From an uncultured Dorea sp. (GTDB lineage Bacteria; Bacillota; Clostridia; Lachnospirales; Lachnospiraceae): a stretch of 42,102 bases of DNA. Every line of letters starts with the position of its first letter. The stretch's first letter is position 1. The DNA lies in the NCBI GenBank assembly GCA_949916155.1, contig CATLEM010000007.1, positions 1 to 42,102 on the forward strand, written 5' to 3'. The notes under the pieces are model-generated. The model was not told the origin of the DNA. It did not search any database and saw nothing but the letters and a program-made list of their open reading frames with translations. The position numbers were made by a program, and so were the translations under genes. Positions 23,040 to 32,240 of this stretch are shown one piece after another.

Positions 23040-24358
23040 TTTCCGCTGCCTCCTGTCAGATATTTTTTCACGGCACCCACGAGATAGAGAGAACCGAGAC
23101 AGTATATCTCCCTGTCCCCTCTCACCTCATAAGCCTGGCTGATTGCCTCTTTTATCTCTTTTTTTACAAATACCGGAGAAACCGTATATTTCCGGAAAAG
23201 CTCTCCAAGCTCTTCTGCCGGCACCCTCCGCCTGTCATCAATCTCTGTCACGATATATGCTTTCGCTTCTATCTCTCTGCACAGGTACCTGGCCATCTCT
23301 TCATATCTTTTATCCGACACCGCCGAAAAAACAATGACCGGAAGTTCTCTGTCCCTCTCAGGCAGGAGACGTATGCTCTGTACAAACGCCTCGAGTGCTC
23401 CCGGATTATGCGCCCCGTCTACTGTCAGATGCGGCGCTGCCTGTTCCATGCGCCCCTCCCATCTGACCGAGGCTATCGCCAGCGCCCACTTCTTCCTGTC
23501 AGGATCACACCCGCGAAACACATATCCAAGTGCCTCAAGCGCCAGATAAGCGTTCGCTGCCTGATAAAGTCCGCAGAACGGGACACGCCATGTAATACCC
23601 TTATCATACGCATTATTTCCCGAAAATGCAATACAGTTTCGGTTCACTTCCCGGATTTCGTACGCAAGATTCGAGATTTCTCTGCAAGGAGCCCCTCGTT
23701 CTGACGCAGTCCGCCTGATAACCTCCGAGGCCTCCTGGCTGCTTCCGTCGAAGAAAACCGGAACTCCCTCCTTTATGATCCCGGCTTTCTCCGCCGCGAT
23801 CTCACTTACCGTATCTCCGAGAATATCCGTATGATCCAGGCTGATGGAGGTGATCACTGTGAGAAAAGGATGCTTAATGACATTCGTAGCATCGAGACGT
23901 CCTCCAAGCCCTGTTTCCAGGATGATGTACTCTGCATCTGAAGCAGCAAATACTTCCATCGCCATACCGAAAAGAAATTCAAAATACGATGGATGTTCAA
24001 GACCATCCTCCTGCATCTTTTGTACTGTCTCCAGCGTTTTTAAAAATATACGGTAAAAGGTATCGTCATCCACCGGACGACGGTCAATCTGGATCCGTTC
24101 GTTGATCTTTACCAGATGAGGCGAAGTAAAAAATCCGGTGCATTTATCCTCGGCCGCAAGAACCGCCTGCATATACGCACACACAGAGCCTTTCCCGTTA
24201 GTCCCGGCCACATGGATGATCTTCCTGTCAAGTCCGGGATTGCCGAGTCTTTTCAAAAACTCTTCTGTGTGCTCCAAAGAATGTTTCTTCGTAAATCTCG
24301 GAAGCCCCTCAATATAACTCACTGCTTCTTTATAATTTTCCGGTATCCTGTCTGCCAT
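23033..24358 (-). CDS. folC: Folylpolyglutamate synthase / dihydrofolate synthase
   Basis: This 441-residue enzyme of the Mur-ligase superfamily adds glutamate to dihydropteroate and to folates, using ATP. The P-loop is in HVAGTNGKGSVCAYMQAVL, followed by TSPHLVKINERIQID. The middle block is ILETGLGGRLDATNVI with HTDILGDTVSEIAAEKAGI. The C-terminal domain has DGAHNPGALEAFV. Three ATGs stand in tandem at the start (24364, 24361, 24358); the GGAG box abuts the first, so the third, six bases on, is the most likely. It starts 12 bases after the stop of the LTA-synthase-like gene. The stop overlaps the 44-aa gene's start. Confidence 0.95.
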   Translation of the reverse strand: MADRIPENYKEAVSYIEGLPRFTKKHSLEHTEEFLKRLGNPGLDRKIIHVAGTNGKGSVCAYMQAVLAAEDKCTGFFTSPHLVKINERIQIDRRPVDDDTFYRIFLKTLETVQKMQEDGLEHPSYFEFLFGMAMEVFAASDAEYIILETGLGGRLDATNVIKHPFLTVITSISLDHTDILGDTVSEIAAEKAGIIKEGVPVFFDGSSQEASEVIRRTASERGAPCREISNLAYEIREVNRNCIAFSGNNAYDKGITWRVPFCGLYQAANAYLALEALGYVFRGCDPDRKKWALAIASVRWEGRMEQAAPHLTVDGAHNPGALEAFVQSIRLLPERDRELPVIVFSAVSDKRYEEMARYLCREIEAKAYIVTEIDDRRRVPAEELGELFRKYTVSPVFVKKEIKEAISQAYEVRGDREIYCLGSLYLVGAVKKYLTGGSGKC

Positions 24359-24370
24359 CATCATCTCCGA

Positions 24371-26581
24371 CTATTTTTCCTCTGTAAATTCCTGTTCCTG
24401 CCACGACTTCGTAACATCTGTACCTGTACCCTCCTGGACGATCAGCTTCCCCTCCCGGTAAATATACTCATCGGAAGCTCTGAACACCGTATTGCTGGAA
24501 CCCATCTGGATAACCGATATCACATCTTCCTCATTCAGATTCGTCTCCGGCAGTTCTATCCTTGTATTATTGAGAAACGTGCTCTTCTGTCTGACTCCAT
24601 TAACAAAGACTTTGCTGTTTCCTGTAAAATTCTCCCCGTACAGGCTGCTGCTGCCATCCAGATGCTCGATCACATCCGTCACCGCCGCATCCCGGACGCC
24701 CATCACCATATGGGGTTTTTTGACCGGCATATCCTTCCCGCCGTACACATACTGTCTCCCATAAAGGATGTCATACTGTAAAAGTTCCAGATCTTCCAGA
24801 TATCCTTTTGTCTTGCGGCGCTCCTGATGGTAGTTGAACACCGTCCCCGAATGGATATCCAGGCGCTCGAACACATCCGCCATGATCTGATATGCCGGGA
24901 TATTCCGGTCCTCTTTCTTTAGGCCGATATTATCCCAAATGACATAATTGGTATTATAAAGATACCGCCCTTTAAGGTCCTCCGCCTTAAGCCCAAGCGT
25001 TGGCAGATGATCACCGTAAAAGACGATCACTGAGGGCTCGTCTCTTTCTTTGACCGCCTTCACAAGATTACCCGCAAATTCGTCCATTCCATACACCTGG
25101 TTGGCATAATATTCCCATCTGTTTTTCAAGGCTTCATCCTCGATCCCTTCTACCGTGATCTTGGGATTTTCGATCACCTTAGTCTCCGGATAATCACCGT
25201 GTCCCTGAAGGCTTACACAGAACACAAAATCCTGCTGCTCAGTCGTATCCATAGCCTCCATGATATGCTGGATCAGGATGTCATCTTTCGCCCAGCCATT
25301 TTCTGTAAACTGCAGGATGTTCATAAACTCCTTGCTGGTATAGGTGTCAAAGCCAATATGGTCAAACACCTTCGCCCGGCTGTAGAAATTGCCGCCGTTG
25401 TTGTGAAGGGCATGGGTCCCGTACCCTAGTGCACTCAGTGCCGATGCCGCACTCTCGCTCTGCCGTTCCTTGAGCACTGTCTTGTACGGATACTCCCCGG
25501 GGCCGAAATACCTGAGATTCATCCCCGTAAGCACCTCAAACTCTGTATTTGCTGTACCCGCCCCCACAGACGGCACCTTAAAGTACCCGGAAGAATACTT
25601 CTCATACATCTTCCTGAGATTGGGGCTTGCATCCTCAGATGTCGTAAAAAACTCTGATTCTGCCACGTCAAAATAAGACTCAAGCTGCACAAAGATGATA
25701 TTCGGCTTCTTACTGTCTTTAAGTCCGGTCTCATTCTTAACGATACTGCCGCCGCCTGAAATCTGTGTGATCGTATCCTCATTATAATCATTAGGTTCGT
25801 TGATCCCTGTATTGAACACACTCGCCATAAAACAATAAGGCAGACCGTAATCCTCATAGGCAAACGCTATATTTCCGAAATACGTGGATACTACCCGCTT
25901 ATCGATAGCAGCATCTGTAATAAAGCCATACAGCGCCCCGCAGACTGCAATCCCGGCCAGCGCCCGGATGCGGTGAAGCTTACCGTTATACTGTCCGCCC
26001 CGGCGCCACATGGATACGACCCATACCGTGACTGCCGCGATGCCGATGCCAAGCATGATCAACTCAAACCCGTTAAAATAGTTGTTGATCAGTGAGACGG
26101 CATCTGTCGCGACTTTCAGATCCTGCGCATTAAAAGGGGTTACCCGCTTAAGAAGCATATAACCGTTGGCAACTCCCAGTACCATCCACAGCACGCTGAT
26201 AATGATACGCACAAAGACTCTTCGTTTAAACAGATACACGACAGAAAATGTCATGAATATCATAAACGCATTGTACAAAAATACAAGGGGAGTCTCTGTC
26301 ATAAACTGCCACGCCTGAACCGCCGAATGTCTCGAGACCGCCTCAATGGCAAAATTGATCAGGCAGGAAAGCAGCGCGTGAAACAGCAGCGAGAGCCGGT
26401 TCATCCACTTGTAAACCGGCTGCATCTTCTTCGCGAACGCACTGTTTCTGCGTTCCTCAAGAATCCTCTGGCGCCGCTCCTTTTTCACTTTCCAGTAAGC
26501 TTTTATATCCTCTTTTTTCAGATTTTTAAGCCTGTGAAATGTTCCCTTTATCTCAGGCTTTTTTATTTGGATTTTTTTCAT
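24371..26581 (-). CDS. LTA synthase family (sulfatase-fold) membrane protein
   Basis: This 736-residue protein has a basic N-terminus, about five membrane segments (residues ~50-230), and an extracellular sulfatase/alkaline-phosphatase domain from about residue 265 (NIIFVQLESYFDVAESEFF). The nucleophile threonine region is VGAGTANTEFEVLTGMNLRY. Metal-site motifs include LHNNGGNFYSRAKVFDHIGF and VIFYGDHLPTLG. This matches the LtaS/YfnI family, which transfers glycerol phosphate from phosphatidylglycerol to make lipoteichoic acid. It has a C-terminal beta-type extension of ~120 residues (from DVIEHLDGSSSLYGEN) beyond the usual domain. The gene starts 2 bases after the valS stop, so the two are coupled. 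Diacylglycerol made by this reaction could be recycled by the DagK-like kinase elsewhere in the window. Confidence 0.92.
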   Translation of the reverse strand: MKKIQIKKPEIKGTFHRLKNLKKEDIKAYWKVKKERRQRILEERRNSAFAKKMQPVYKWMNRLSLLFHALLSCLINFAIEAVSRHSAVQAWQFMTETPLVFLYNAFMIFMTFSVVYLFKRRVFVRIIISVLWMVLGVANGYMLLKRVTPFNAQDLKVATDAVSLINNYFNGFELIMLGIGIAAVTVWVVSMWRRGGQYNGKLHRIRALAGIAVCGALYGFITDAAIDKRVVSTYFGNIAFAYEDYGLPYCFMASVFNTGINEPNDYNEDTITQISGGGSIVKNETGLKDSKKPNIIFVQLESYFDVAESEFFTTSEDASPNLRKMYEKYSSGYFKVPSVGAGTANTEFEVLTGMNLRYFGPGEYPYKTVLKERQSESAASALSALGYGTHALHNNGGNFYSRAKVFDHIGFDTYTSKEFMNILQFTENGWAKDDILIQHIMEAMDTTEQQDFVFCVSLQGHGDYPETKVIENPKITVEGIEDEALKNRWEYYANQVYGMDEFAGNLVKAVKERDEPSVIVFYGDHLPTLGLKAEDLKGRYLYNTNYVIWDNIGLKKEDRNIPAYQIMADVFERLDIHSGTVFNYHQERRKTKGYLEDLELLQYDILYGRQYVYGGKDMPVKKPHMVMGVRDAAVTDVIEHLDGSSSLYGENFTGNSKVFVNGVRQKSTFLNNTRIELPETNLNEEDVISVIQMGSSNTVFRASDEYIYREGKLIVQEGTGTDVTKSWQEQEFTEEK

Positions 26582-26583
26582 AA

Positions 26584-29241
26584 TCAGATTTGCCTTTTCC
26601 TTAATCCTCTCAGTCTTTCCTGCACCTGGGCCATCATCTGTCGGTAAGTCTCAAGCTTTTCTTTCTCTTCCTCAACTTTCGCTGCCGGAGCCTTGCTTAT
26701 AAATCTTTCATTGCTGAGCATCCCCTTTGCACGGGCGATCTCCTTTGTAAGACGTGTTTCTTCTTTCGTAAGCCGCTGCATTTCCTGCTCAAAATCAATC
26801 AGCTCTTCGAGCGGTACATATACAGACGCATCCGGCACTACGACAGACACCGCATCATCTGCGATCCCCTCTTTATCCTGCTGGATGACCAGCTCATTGA
26901 CCGCCGCCATAGTCTGCGCCGCATCGCTTAAGTATGCAAGGCCTTCACACAGCTCCTTATCATCACATACGATATATACCTTTGCCTTTCTGGAATTAGG
27001 AACATTCATCTCGGCACGTACATTACGCACTCCCCGGATGATCTCTTTATAATGATCCACGATCCGCTCCGCAGCAGGGAAATCCCAGCTTTCTTCGTAT
27101 ACCGGCCACTGTGACATCATCAGAGCCTCCTCCTGAGGGATCAGCTTGCTGTAGATCTCCTCGGTAACAAACGGCATATACGGATGCAAGAGCTTGAGCG
27201 CCTTTTTCAGCACCTCTCTCAATGTCCAGAGGGCGTCATTTGCACTCTGTGCATCCTCGTCTGCATGATAGATGCGGTATTTGGCAAGTTCGATATACCA
27301 GTCGCAGAATTCGTCCCAAATGAAATCATATAATTTGGACAAAGCGATTCCCAGCTCGAATTTGTCCATATTTTCTGTCACATCTTTAACCAGATTGTTG
27401 CATCTCGACATGATCCACCGGTCTCCCGGGCGGAAATCTTTGCCCGTTGGCTCCGTTAACTCCTTATCTCCCAGATTCATCATGATAAATCTGGATGCGT
27501 TCCACACCTTATTGGCAAAGTTGCGGCTCGCCTCAACCCGCTCATGATAGAAACGCATATCGTTGCCCGGCGCATTTCCCGTCACCAGGGTCATACGCAG
27601 TGCGTCCGCACCGTACTGGTCGATGATCTCCAAAGGATCGATGCCATTTCCCAGAGACTTGCTCATCTTGCGTCCCAGGGAATCTCTCACCAGGCCGTGA
27701 ATGAACACTGTATGGAACGGTGATTTATCAGTATGTGCATATCCGGAGAATACCATACGGATAACCCAGAAGAAAATAATGTCATATCCGGTCACCAGCA
27801 CGTCCGTCGGATAGAAATAATCAAGATCTTCTGTCTTTTCCGGCCATCCAAGCACGGAAAACGGCCACAGCGCAGAGGAAAACCATGTATCCAGCGTATC
27901 CTCGTCCTGGGTCATATGGGCGTGGCCGCACTTCGGGCACACCTCCGGTTTTGTCCTTGATACGACCATCTCGCCGCACTCGTCGCAGTAGTACGCCGGA
28001 ATCCTGTGTCCCCACCAGATCTGCCTGGAGATGCACCAGTCACGGATATTCTCAAGCCAGTGCAGGTAGATCTTGTCAAATCTCTCCGGCACAAACTTGA
28101 GCTCCCCCGTCTTCACTGCCTGAATCGCCGGTTTTGCCAGCTCTTCCATGCGGACAAACCACTGCTGCTTAATCAACGGCTCCACTGTCGTATGGCACCG
28201 GTCATGGGTTCCCACATTGTGGCTGTGAGGAACGACCTTGACTAAAAGTCCCTGCTCCTCAAGTTCCTTTACCATCAGCTCTCTCGCCGCGTAACGGTCC
28301 ATGCCCGCGTACTTCCCGCCGTTTTCATTGATGGTGGCATCGTCGTTCATCACGTTGATCTCCGGCAGGTTGTGGCGCTTCCCAACCTCAAAATCATTCG
28401 GATCATGAGCCGGCGTGATCTTAACCGCACCTGTTCCGAACTCTTTATCAACATAATAATCTGCAACGATAGGAAGCTCTCTTCCTACCAGCGGCAGGAT
28501 CGCCTTCTTTCCTACGATACCTTTATATCTCTCATCGTCCGGGTGTACCGCGATAGCCGTATCGCCAAGCATTGTCTCAGGACGCGTCGTGGCGATCTCA
28601 AGATAATCATCACTTCCTGCAATCGGATACTTGATGTGCCAGAAATGCCCGTCCTGCTCCTCATGCTCAACTTCCGCGTCAGAAAGAGATGTCTTGCACA
28701 CCGGACACCAGTTGATGATCCTGGAACCCTTATAGATATATCCTTCCTCATATAGCTTAATAAATACCTCTTCTACTGCCTTTGAGCATCCCTCGTCCAT
28801 GGTAAAACGCTCTCTGTCCCAATCGCAGGAAACACCAATCTTTTTAAGCTGTCCTTCGATCGTCCCGGCATATTCTTCTTTCCACTGCCAGGTCCGCTCA
28901 AGGAACTTCTCGCGCCCCAGCTCCTTTTTGTCGATCCCCTCGTCCTTAAGCTGATTCGTCACCTTGACCTCCGTGGAGATCGCCGCGTGGTCTGTACCCG
29001 GCACCCAGAGCGCATTGTATCCCTGCATCCTCTTGTAGCGGATCAGGATATCCTGCAGCGTATTGTCAAGGGCGTGGCCCATGTGCAGCTTCCCGGTGAT
29101 ATTCGGAGGCGGCATCACTGTCGTGAACGGCTTTTTATCCCTGTCCACCTCCGCGTGGAAATACTTGTTCTCACACCATTTCTCATAAAGCTTTGCCTCA
29201 ATCTCCTTTGGATTGTAGGTTTTGTTCAGATTCTCACCCAT
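26584..29241 (-). CDS. valS: Valyl-tRNA synthetase
   Basis: This 885-residue class I synthetase charges tRNA-Val. The HIGH motif is the variant HMGH (residues 53-56 in [16 protein letters not shown]). KMSKS is in [14 protein letters not shown]. The editing (CP1) domain contains [21 protein letters not shown] zinc-type cysteine cluster is visible (YCDECG...CPKCG). The C-terminal arm ends in a coiled coil ([20 protein letters not shown]). Length matches bacterial ValS (about 880). It is preceded by a T-box leader and a strong promoter and is the first gene of an operon with the LTA-synthase-like gene, folC, the 44-aa gene and the TPR gene. Confidence 0.99.
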   Translation of the reverse strand: MGENLNKTYNPKEIEAKLYEKWCENKYFHAEVDRDKKPFTTVMPPPNITGKLHMGHALDNTLQDILIRYKRMQGYNALWVPGTDHAAISTEVKVTNQLKDEGIDKKELGREKFLERTWQWKEEYAGTIEGQLKKIGVSCDWDRERFTMDEGCSKAVEEVFIKLYEEGYIYKGSRIINWCPVCKTSLSDAEVEHEEQDGHFWHIKYPIAGSDDYLEIATTRPETMLGDTAIAVHPDDERYKGIVGKKAILPLVGRELPIVADYYVDKEFGTGAVKITPAHDPNDFEVGKRHNLPEINVMNDDATINENGGKYAGMDRYAARELMVKELEEQGLLVKVVPHSHNVGTHDRCHTTVEPLIKQQWFVRMEELAKPAIQAVKTGELKFVPERFDKIYLHWLENIRDWCISRQIWWGHRIPAYYCDECGEMVVSRTKPEVCPKCGHAHMTQDEDTLDTWFSSALWPFSVLGWPEKTEDLDYFYPTDVLVTGYDIIFFWVIRMVFSGYAHTDKSPFHTVFIHGLVRDSLGRKMSKSLGNGIDPLEIIDQYGADALRMTLVTGNAPGNDMRFYHERVEASRNFANKVWNASRFIMMNLGDKELTEPTGKDFRPGDRWIMSRCNNLVKDVTENMDKFELGIALSKLYDFIWDEFCDWYIELAKYRIYHADEDAQSANDALWTLREVLKKALKLLHPYMPFVTEEIYSKLIPQEEALMMSQWPVYEESWDFPAAERIVDHYKEIIRGVRNVRAEMNVPNSRKAKVYIVCDDKELCEGLAYLSDAAQTMAAVNELVIQQDKEGIADDAVSVVVPDASVYVPLEELIDFEQEMQRLTKEETRLTKEIARAKGMLSNERFISKAPAAKVEEEKEKLETYRQMMAQVQERLRGLRKRQI

Positions 29242-29284
29242 CGTCTCTCTCCTTGCTTCACATAATTTTCACATTTGAGGACGT

Positions 29285-29617
29285 AAAAAACCGCCCTCTA
29301 CACTGTAAAGGGCGATTGATCATCGCGGTACCACCTTTATTTATATAGAAGAAAATATTCTCTATATCTCATCTTATTCGATAACGGGAACGACTCCGGG
29401 ACTGCCTAGTTTCTGCGGGGTTCTGCGGCTTCTTACAAGCGTCTGCATCTTCTTTTTGGTAGACGCCGCATGCACAGCGGTTCAGCAGTCCGGCTCAAAA
29501 GCTACCTTCCGCACGCTGCATCCTGAAACGGCTCTCAGCCTCATGACCGTTCTCTCTGTCAGGGCAGGGGTGCGTACTCCTCTTTTTCACTGCCTTTTTT
29601 GCATTTATTTTTGACTA
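29285..29617 (-). promoter_or_regulatory. Valine T-box riboswitch leader of valS
   Basis: On the minus strand the T-box sequence AAGGTGGTACCGCG (29337-29324) is followed by a terminator, CGCCCTTTACAGTGTAGAGGGCG and six T residues (29314-29285). Upstream is a long stem-I region beginning near GGAGTACGC, with the GA-rich AGAGA motif in CTGACAGAGAGAACGG. In GAAGGTAGC (29508-29500) the triplet GTA (29505-29503) is a valine codon in the expected specifier position. Uncharged tRNA-Val would pair with it and the T-box, favouring the antiterminator. The leader is about 330 bases; the rest to the valS start (29242-29284) has the ribosome site AAGGAGAGAGACG. Confidence 0.9.
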
Positions 29618-29623
29618 AAGATT

Positions 29624-29652
29624 ATCATAGCGACAGAGCGGCGATTTGTCAA
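29624..29652 (-). promoter_or_regulatory. valS operon promoter
   Basis: Minus strand: TTGACA (29652-29647), a 17-base spacer and TATGAT (29629-29624). The -35 is perfect and the -10 one base off consensus. It is just upstream of the T-box leader. Confidence 0.8.
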
Positions 29653-29701
29653 GGAATTTGACGGTATTTCAGAAAGTCTTAAGAGTTAGGGTGCGCACTT
29701 T

Positions 29702-30097
29702 CTAATCCCCGAATTCCTTCCGCAGCTTATTCACCGTATCGTACATAACAGACAGACATTTTTCAAAATCGTCTTTCGTCACGTTGTAGAAATCGTCTCC
29801 CGGGTATCTTGCATCATAGTAAAAATCCGTCAGATATGCCAGCCCGATAACATCCAGCTCTAATCCAGCTTTCATCTCATTTAACTTTGAGGCAATTTTT
29901 TTCATGTTATGTCTCCGCAATAAATCAGCCACATCTTCATCAACAAAAACCTTATCCAGATACCCCTTCAAATATTTTTCTGCAACCTGCTGGCATTGCA
30001 CCGCAAGCTGATTGTAAAATGTGCTGCCCATGGCAAGCACTGATTCCAAATATTGCAGATCATTTTCTGCAATATCCAAATAGGAATTCTTTATCAT
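29702..30097 (-). CDS. HEPN domain protein, partner of the MNT gene
   Basis: This 131-residue helical protein of the HEPN type (PF05168-like) contains the features QQVAEKYLKGYL (residues 36-47), LRRHNMKKI (60-68), and RYPGDDF (97-103). It is cotranscribed with the nucleotidyltransferase gene and overlaps it by 4 bases (ATGA); its site is GGAGGTGATCAG. HEPN/MNT pairs are often toxin-antitoxin modules, but the RX4-6HXY motif of active HepT ribonucleases is not obvious here, so activity is doubtful. It could be an inactive or differently acting pair. The gene is followed by the valS promoter region with no terminator seen. Confidence 0.85.
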   Translation of the reverse strand: MIKNSYLDIAENDLQYLESVLAMGSTFYNQLAVQCQQVAEKYLKGYLDKVFVDEDVADLLRRHNMKKIASKLNEMKAGLELDVIGLAYLTDFYYDARYPGDDFYNVTKDDFEKCLSVMYDTVNKLRKEFGD

Positions 30098-30462
30098 CTG
30101 ATCACCTCCAAAATCATCTTTTTTTCACGGTTAACGGTATTCTCAAATACATTCTTTACCTCTTCCGATGTTTCATTCTTATAGACAACATCTGTCCTGA
30201 CTCCATTTATCGGCTCATCTAATGACCAACGGATATTGGCAGCAAGAACTCTGTCACTGATCTTTCGATCCGTAACTACTAAAAGGTCCACATCACTGCT
30301 GCTTCTTATGTCCCCCCGTGCACAGCTTCCGAAAAGATAAACTTTTTTCAATCCTGCAATGTCCGCCTCCAGCAGGCATCGGATATCATGTTCTATTTTC
30401 TCGATGAACCTGCCGGGCAGATATTCATAATTTTCTTTATATATTTTAATATTCTGTTTCAA
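30094..30462 (-). CDS. MNT-type nucleotidyltransferase domain protein
   Basis: This 122-residue minimal nucleotidyltransferase carries the motif GSCARGDIRSSSDVDLLVV (residues 45-63), with the two catalytic aspartates. Some members of this family AMPylate their HEPN partner. The track starts at 30480, but the TTG at 30462 has a strong ribosome site (GGGAGGTAATATC) and gives MKQNIKIYKENYEY, so I choose it. The 30480 ATG overlaps the ferredoxin gene's stop region with no site in front. It starts about 26 bases after the ferredoxin gene, so it may be on that transcript. The HEPN gene overlaps its stop. Confidence 0.88.
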   Translation of the reverse strand: MKQNIKIYKENYEYLPGRFIEKIEHDIRCLLEADIAGLKKVYLFGSCARGDIRSSSDVDLLVVTDRKISDRVLAANIRWSLDEPINGVRTDVVYKNETSEEVKNVFENTVNREKKMILEVIR

Positions 30463-30487
30463 GATATTACCTCCCGACATTTACTCA

Positions 30488-31342
30488 CTAAGATATTTTT
30501 GACGTTTTCCCTGACCGAAACCGAAGCACCAGCGTCTTTTTAGGGCAGCTTGCCGCGCATTTCCCGCAGCGGATACACTCGGCGGAATCCGGCGTCTTTA
30601 CAGGGTCAACGTCCATCGGGCACACGGCACGGCATTTCCCGCAGGAGATACATTTTTCTTTATCCACTTCCATATGGTAGATACTGATCTTATTCAGGAT
30701 GCCGTAAATCGCCCCCAGCGGACACATCACCTTGCAGAAGAACCGGCAGATGACGACGCATCCGATCAGCGTCGCCGCCAGAATGACTGCCTTTACGGAA
30801 AACAACGCGCCGATGACCTTTCTAAGCTCCGGGTGGGTGGCAAGTAACGGCAGGCCGCCCTCCAATGTCCCTACCGGGCAGATATATTCGCAATACGCCG
30901 GCGCTCCCATCCCCAGCTCATTTGTAATTGTCACCGGGAACAGCAGGACAAAAAAGACCAGAAGAACATATTTCACATAGGTAAATCCCTTCCAGAGCTT
31001 TTTCTTCGGCGATGGGATTTTATATAGCAATTCCTGTATCAGGCCGAACGGACAGATATAGCTGCATACCGCCCTTCCGAATACGACGCCCACCGCCAGC
31101 ACAAACCCGGTCACATAAAAGCTCAGATTAAAATTCATCGCGCCGCTTACCGCCTGCATAGCCCCGATGGGGCAGGAAAGCCTTGCCGCCGGACAGGAGT
31201 AGCAGTTCATCCCCGGGTTGCAGAATTGCTTCCACCTGCCCTTATAAAGCTGTCCGCCGGTAAAATTGCGAAGATATGTATTGGAATAGCCAAACGCGGC
31301 AATCTGAATAAGTTTTCTCTTTATTTCCTGACTGATCCTCAT
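30488..31342 (-). CDS. 4Fe-4S membrane polyferredoxin (NapH/YccM-like)
   Basis: This 284-residue protein has about five membrane segments. Cysteine motifs lie between and after them: CNPGMNCYSCPAARLSCPIG near the start, the CxxxCP segments SYICPFGLIQELLYKIPSPK and YCEYICPVGTLEGGL, CKVMCPLGAIYG, and two C-terminal 4Fe-4S clusters CISCGKCRAVCPMDV and CIRCGKCAASCPKKTL. This is the NapH/CcoG/RnfB-like family that passes electrons across or along the membrane. The track start is a TTG at 31393 without a site; the ATG at 31342 comes four bases after the small gene's stop with GGGGTAAACTT in front, so I use it. It follows tlpA and the CD1871A gene in one operon. Confidence 0.9.
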   Translation of the reverse strand: MRISQEIKRKLIQIAAFGYSNTYLRNFTGGQLYKGRWKQFCNPGMNCYSCPAARLSCPIGAMQAVSGAMNFNLSFYVTGFVLAVGVVFGRAVCSYICPFGLIQELLYKIPSPKKKLWKGFTYVKYVLLVFFVLLFPVTITNELGMGAPAYCEYICPVGTLEGGLPLLATHPELRKVIGALFSVKAVILAATLIGCVVICRFFCKVMCPLGAIYGILNKISIYHMEVDKEKCISCGKCRAVCPMDVDPVKTPDSAECIRCGKCAASCPKKTLVLRFRSGKTSKIS

Positions 31343-31346
31343 AAGT

Positions 31347-31523
31347 TTACCCCAATCCGATACATTCCAGACAGACATTGACCGCTTTTCCAAACACGGC
31401 AGCCACCTCTCCCCGGTAAATCCCCCACGCCATCATGCAGGCCGCGGCAAGTGAGACAACTACCTGCGCCGATTGTTTTCTCTTCATATTCAGAAGAATG
31501 TTATTTTGTCCATTCGTACCCAT
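31347..31523 (-). CDS. CD1871A family CXXC motif-containing protein
   Basis: This is a 58-residue membrane microprotein with one hydrophobic helix (VVVSLAAACMMAWGIYRG), then EVAAVFGKAVNVCLECIGLG. The ending CLECIGLG with its CxxC is the family hallmark. The ATG at 31523 (nine bases past AAGGAG) is preferred to the track's first ATG, which abuts the site. It lies between a TlpA-like thioredoxin gene and a ferredoxin gene, and such a trio recurs in Clostridia. The CxxC could relay electrons or bind a metal; no experimental function is known to me. Confidence 0.88.
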   Translation of the reverse strand: MGTNGQNNILLNMKRKQSAQVVVSLAAACMMAWGIYRGEVAAVFGKAVNVCLECIGLG

Positions 31524-31546
31524 TTTTCCCATCTCCTTGCAGCTCT

Positions 31547-32116
31547 TTACTCCAACGCATCAAGATATCCCTCCACAAAGCTCTTATATCCTGCTACGTC
31601 CGCGCCGACAATGGGGCTGCCCACAAATTTTCCCTCACTGTCCACGAAAAACGTAGTAGGAACTCCGACGATCTCCCGGATAATGGGAATGAATTCTTCT
31701 CCCGCCAATAGATTTACGAATTTCACGCCTGTCTTTTCCACAATCTGCTGCGCCAAAGCGTACTGGTCGGAATCCTCCGACGGCACATCCGCCGCGATGC
31801 CGATGATCTGAACGTTTTCCGGCATGGACTCTGACCACTCATTAAGCTCAGGCATCTCATTGATACACGGGCTGCAGTAGGTCGCCCAAAAATTCACCAC
31901 CGTAATGTCCGCCTGTGAGAATATGTCATTGGTAACTGTATTGCCCTCAAGATCTTTCACCGAGAACTCAGGCATAGATTCCGAGACATCGGATTCCTTT
32001 GGCTCAGTCTCTGTCACTGTCTTTTTCTCTTCTGCAGCCTCATCTTTTTTCTGGCTGCACGCACACATACAAAAGCATAACAAAAAGCTTAAAAATAATA
32101 CCGTCAATTTTTTCAT
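31547..32116 (-). CDS. TlpA-like thioredoxin-fold lipoprotein
   Basis: This 189-residue protein begins with a signal peptide ending in a lipobox (LLCFCMCAC, lipidation at the last Cys, then SQKKDEA). A charged linker follows, then a TlpA/ResA-type thioredoxin domain with FWATYCSPCINEMPELNEWS: the redox pair is Cys-Ser-Pro-Cys. GVPTTFFVDSEGKFVG is the cis-proline strand. It should act outside the membrane as a thiol reductant or oxidase for partner proteins. The ATG follows AAGGAGAGTTGCA and overlaps the stop of an upstream microORF (ATGA). It leads the redox operon with the CD1871A gene 23 bases behind. Confidence 0.94.
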   Translation of the reverse strand: MKKLTVLFLSFLLCFCMCACSQKKDEAAEEKKTVTETEPKESDVSESMPEFSVKDLEGNTVTNDIFSQADITVVNFWATYCSPCINEMPELNEWSESMPENVQIIGIAADVPSEDSDQYALAQQIVEKTGVKFVNLLAGEEFIPIIREIVGVPTTFFVDSEGKFVGSPIVGADVAGYKSFVEGYLDALE

Positions 32117-32239
32117 TGCAACTCTCCTTTTCGCTGATAAAGTTCTTTCAAATCATCTATGGCCATTTCGACGTCAAAAGTGTGACAACCGGCCCTGTAT
32201 ATCGCAAAGCTGGCGCTTTTCGAGTATAAGTTTTTCCAT
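32113..32239 (-). pseudogene. Frameshifted microORF coupled to tlpA
   Basis: An ATG at 32239 with site AGGTGAATAAA starts MEKLILEK. A different frame then reads SASFAIYRAGCHTFDVEMAI and continues DDLKELYQRKGELQ to a TGA that overlaps the tlpA ATG (ATGA). The span is 127 bases, one base over a multiple of three. One fewer A in the A4 run at 32217-32220 (TTTT on the plus strand) would give a clean 41-aa protein. Either a real frameshift, a sequencing error, or programmed shifting explains this. The family is not recognised. Confidence 0.5.
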
Positions 32240-32240
32240 T

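Noticed and set aside
32113-32239. Using the in-frame ATG inside the downstream frame as the real start of the microORF
   Set aside because: The only ATG in that frame (in VEMAI) leaves about 20 codons and has no ribosome site, while the upstream ATG has one.
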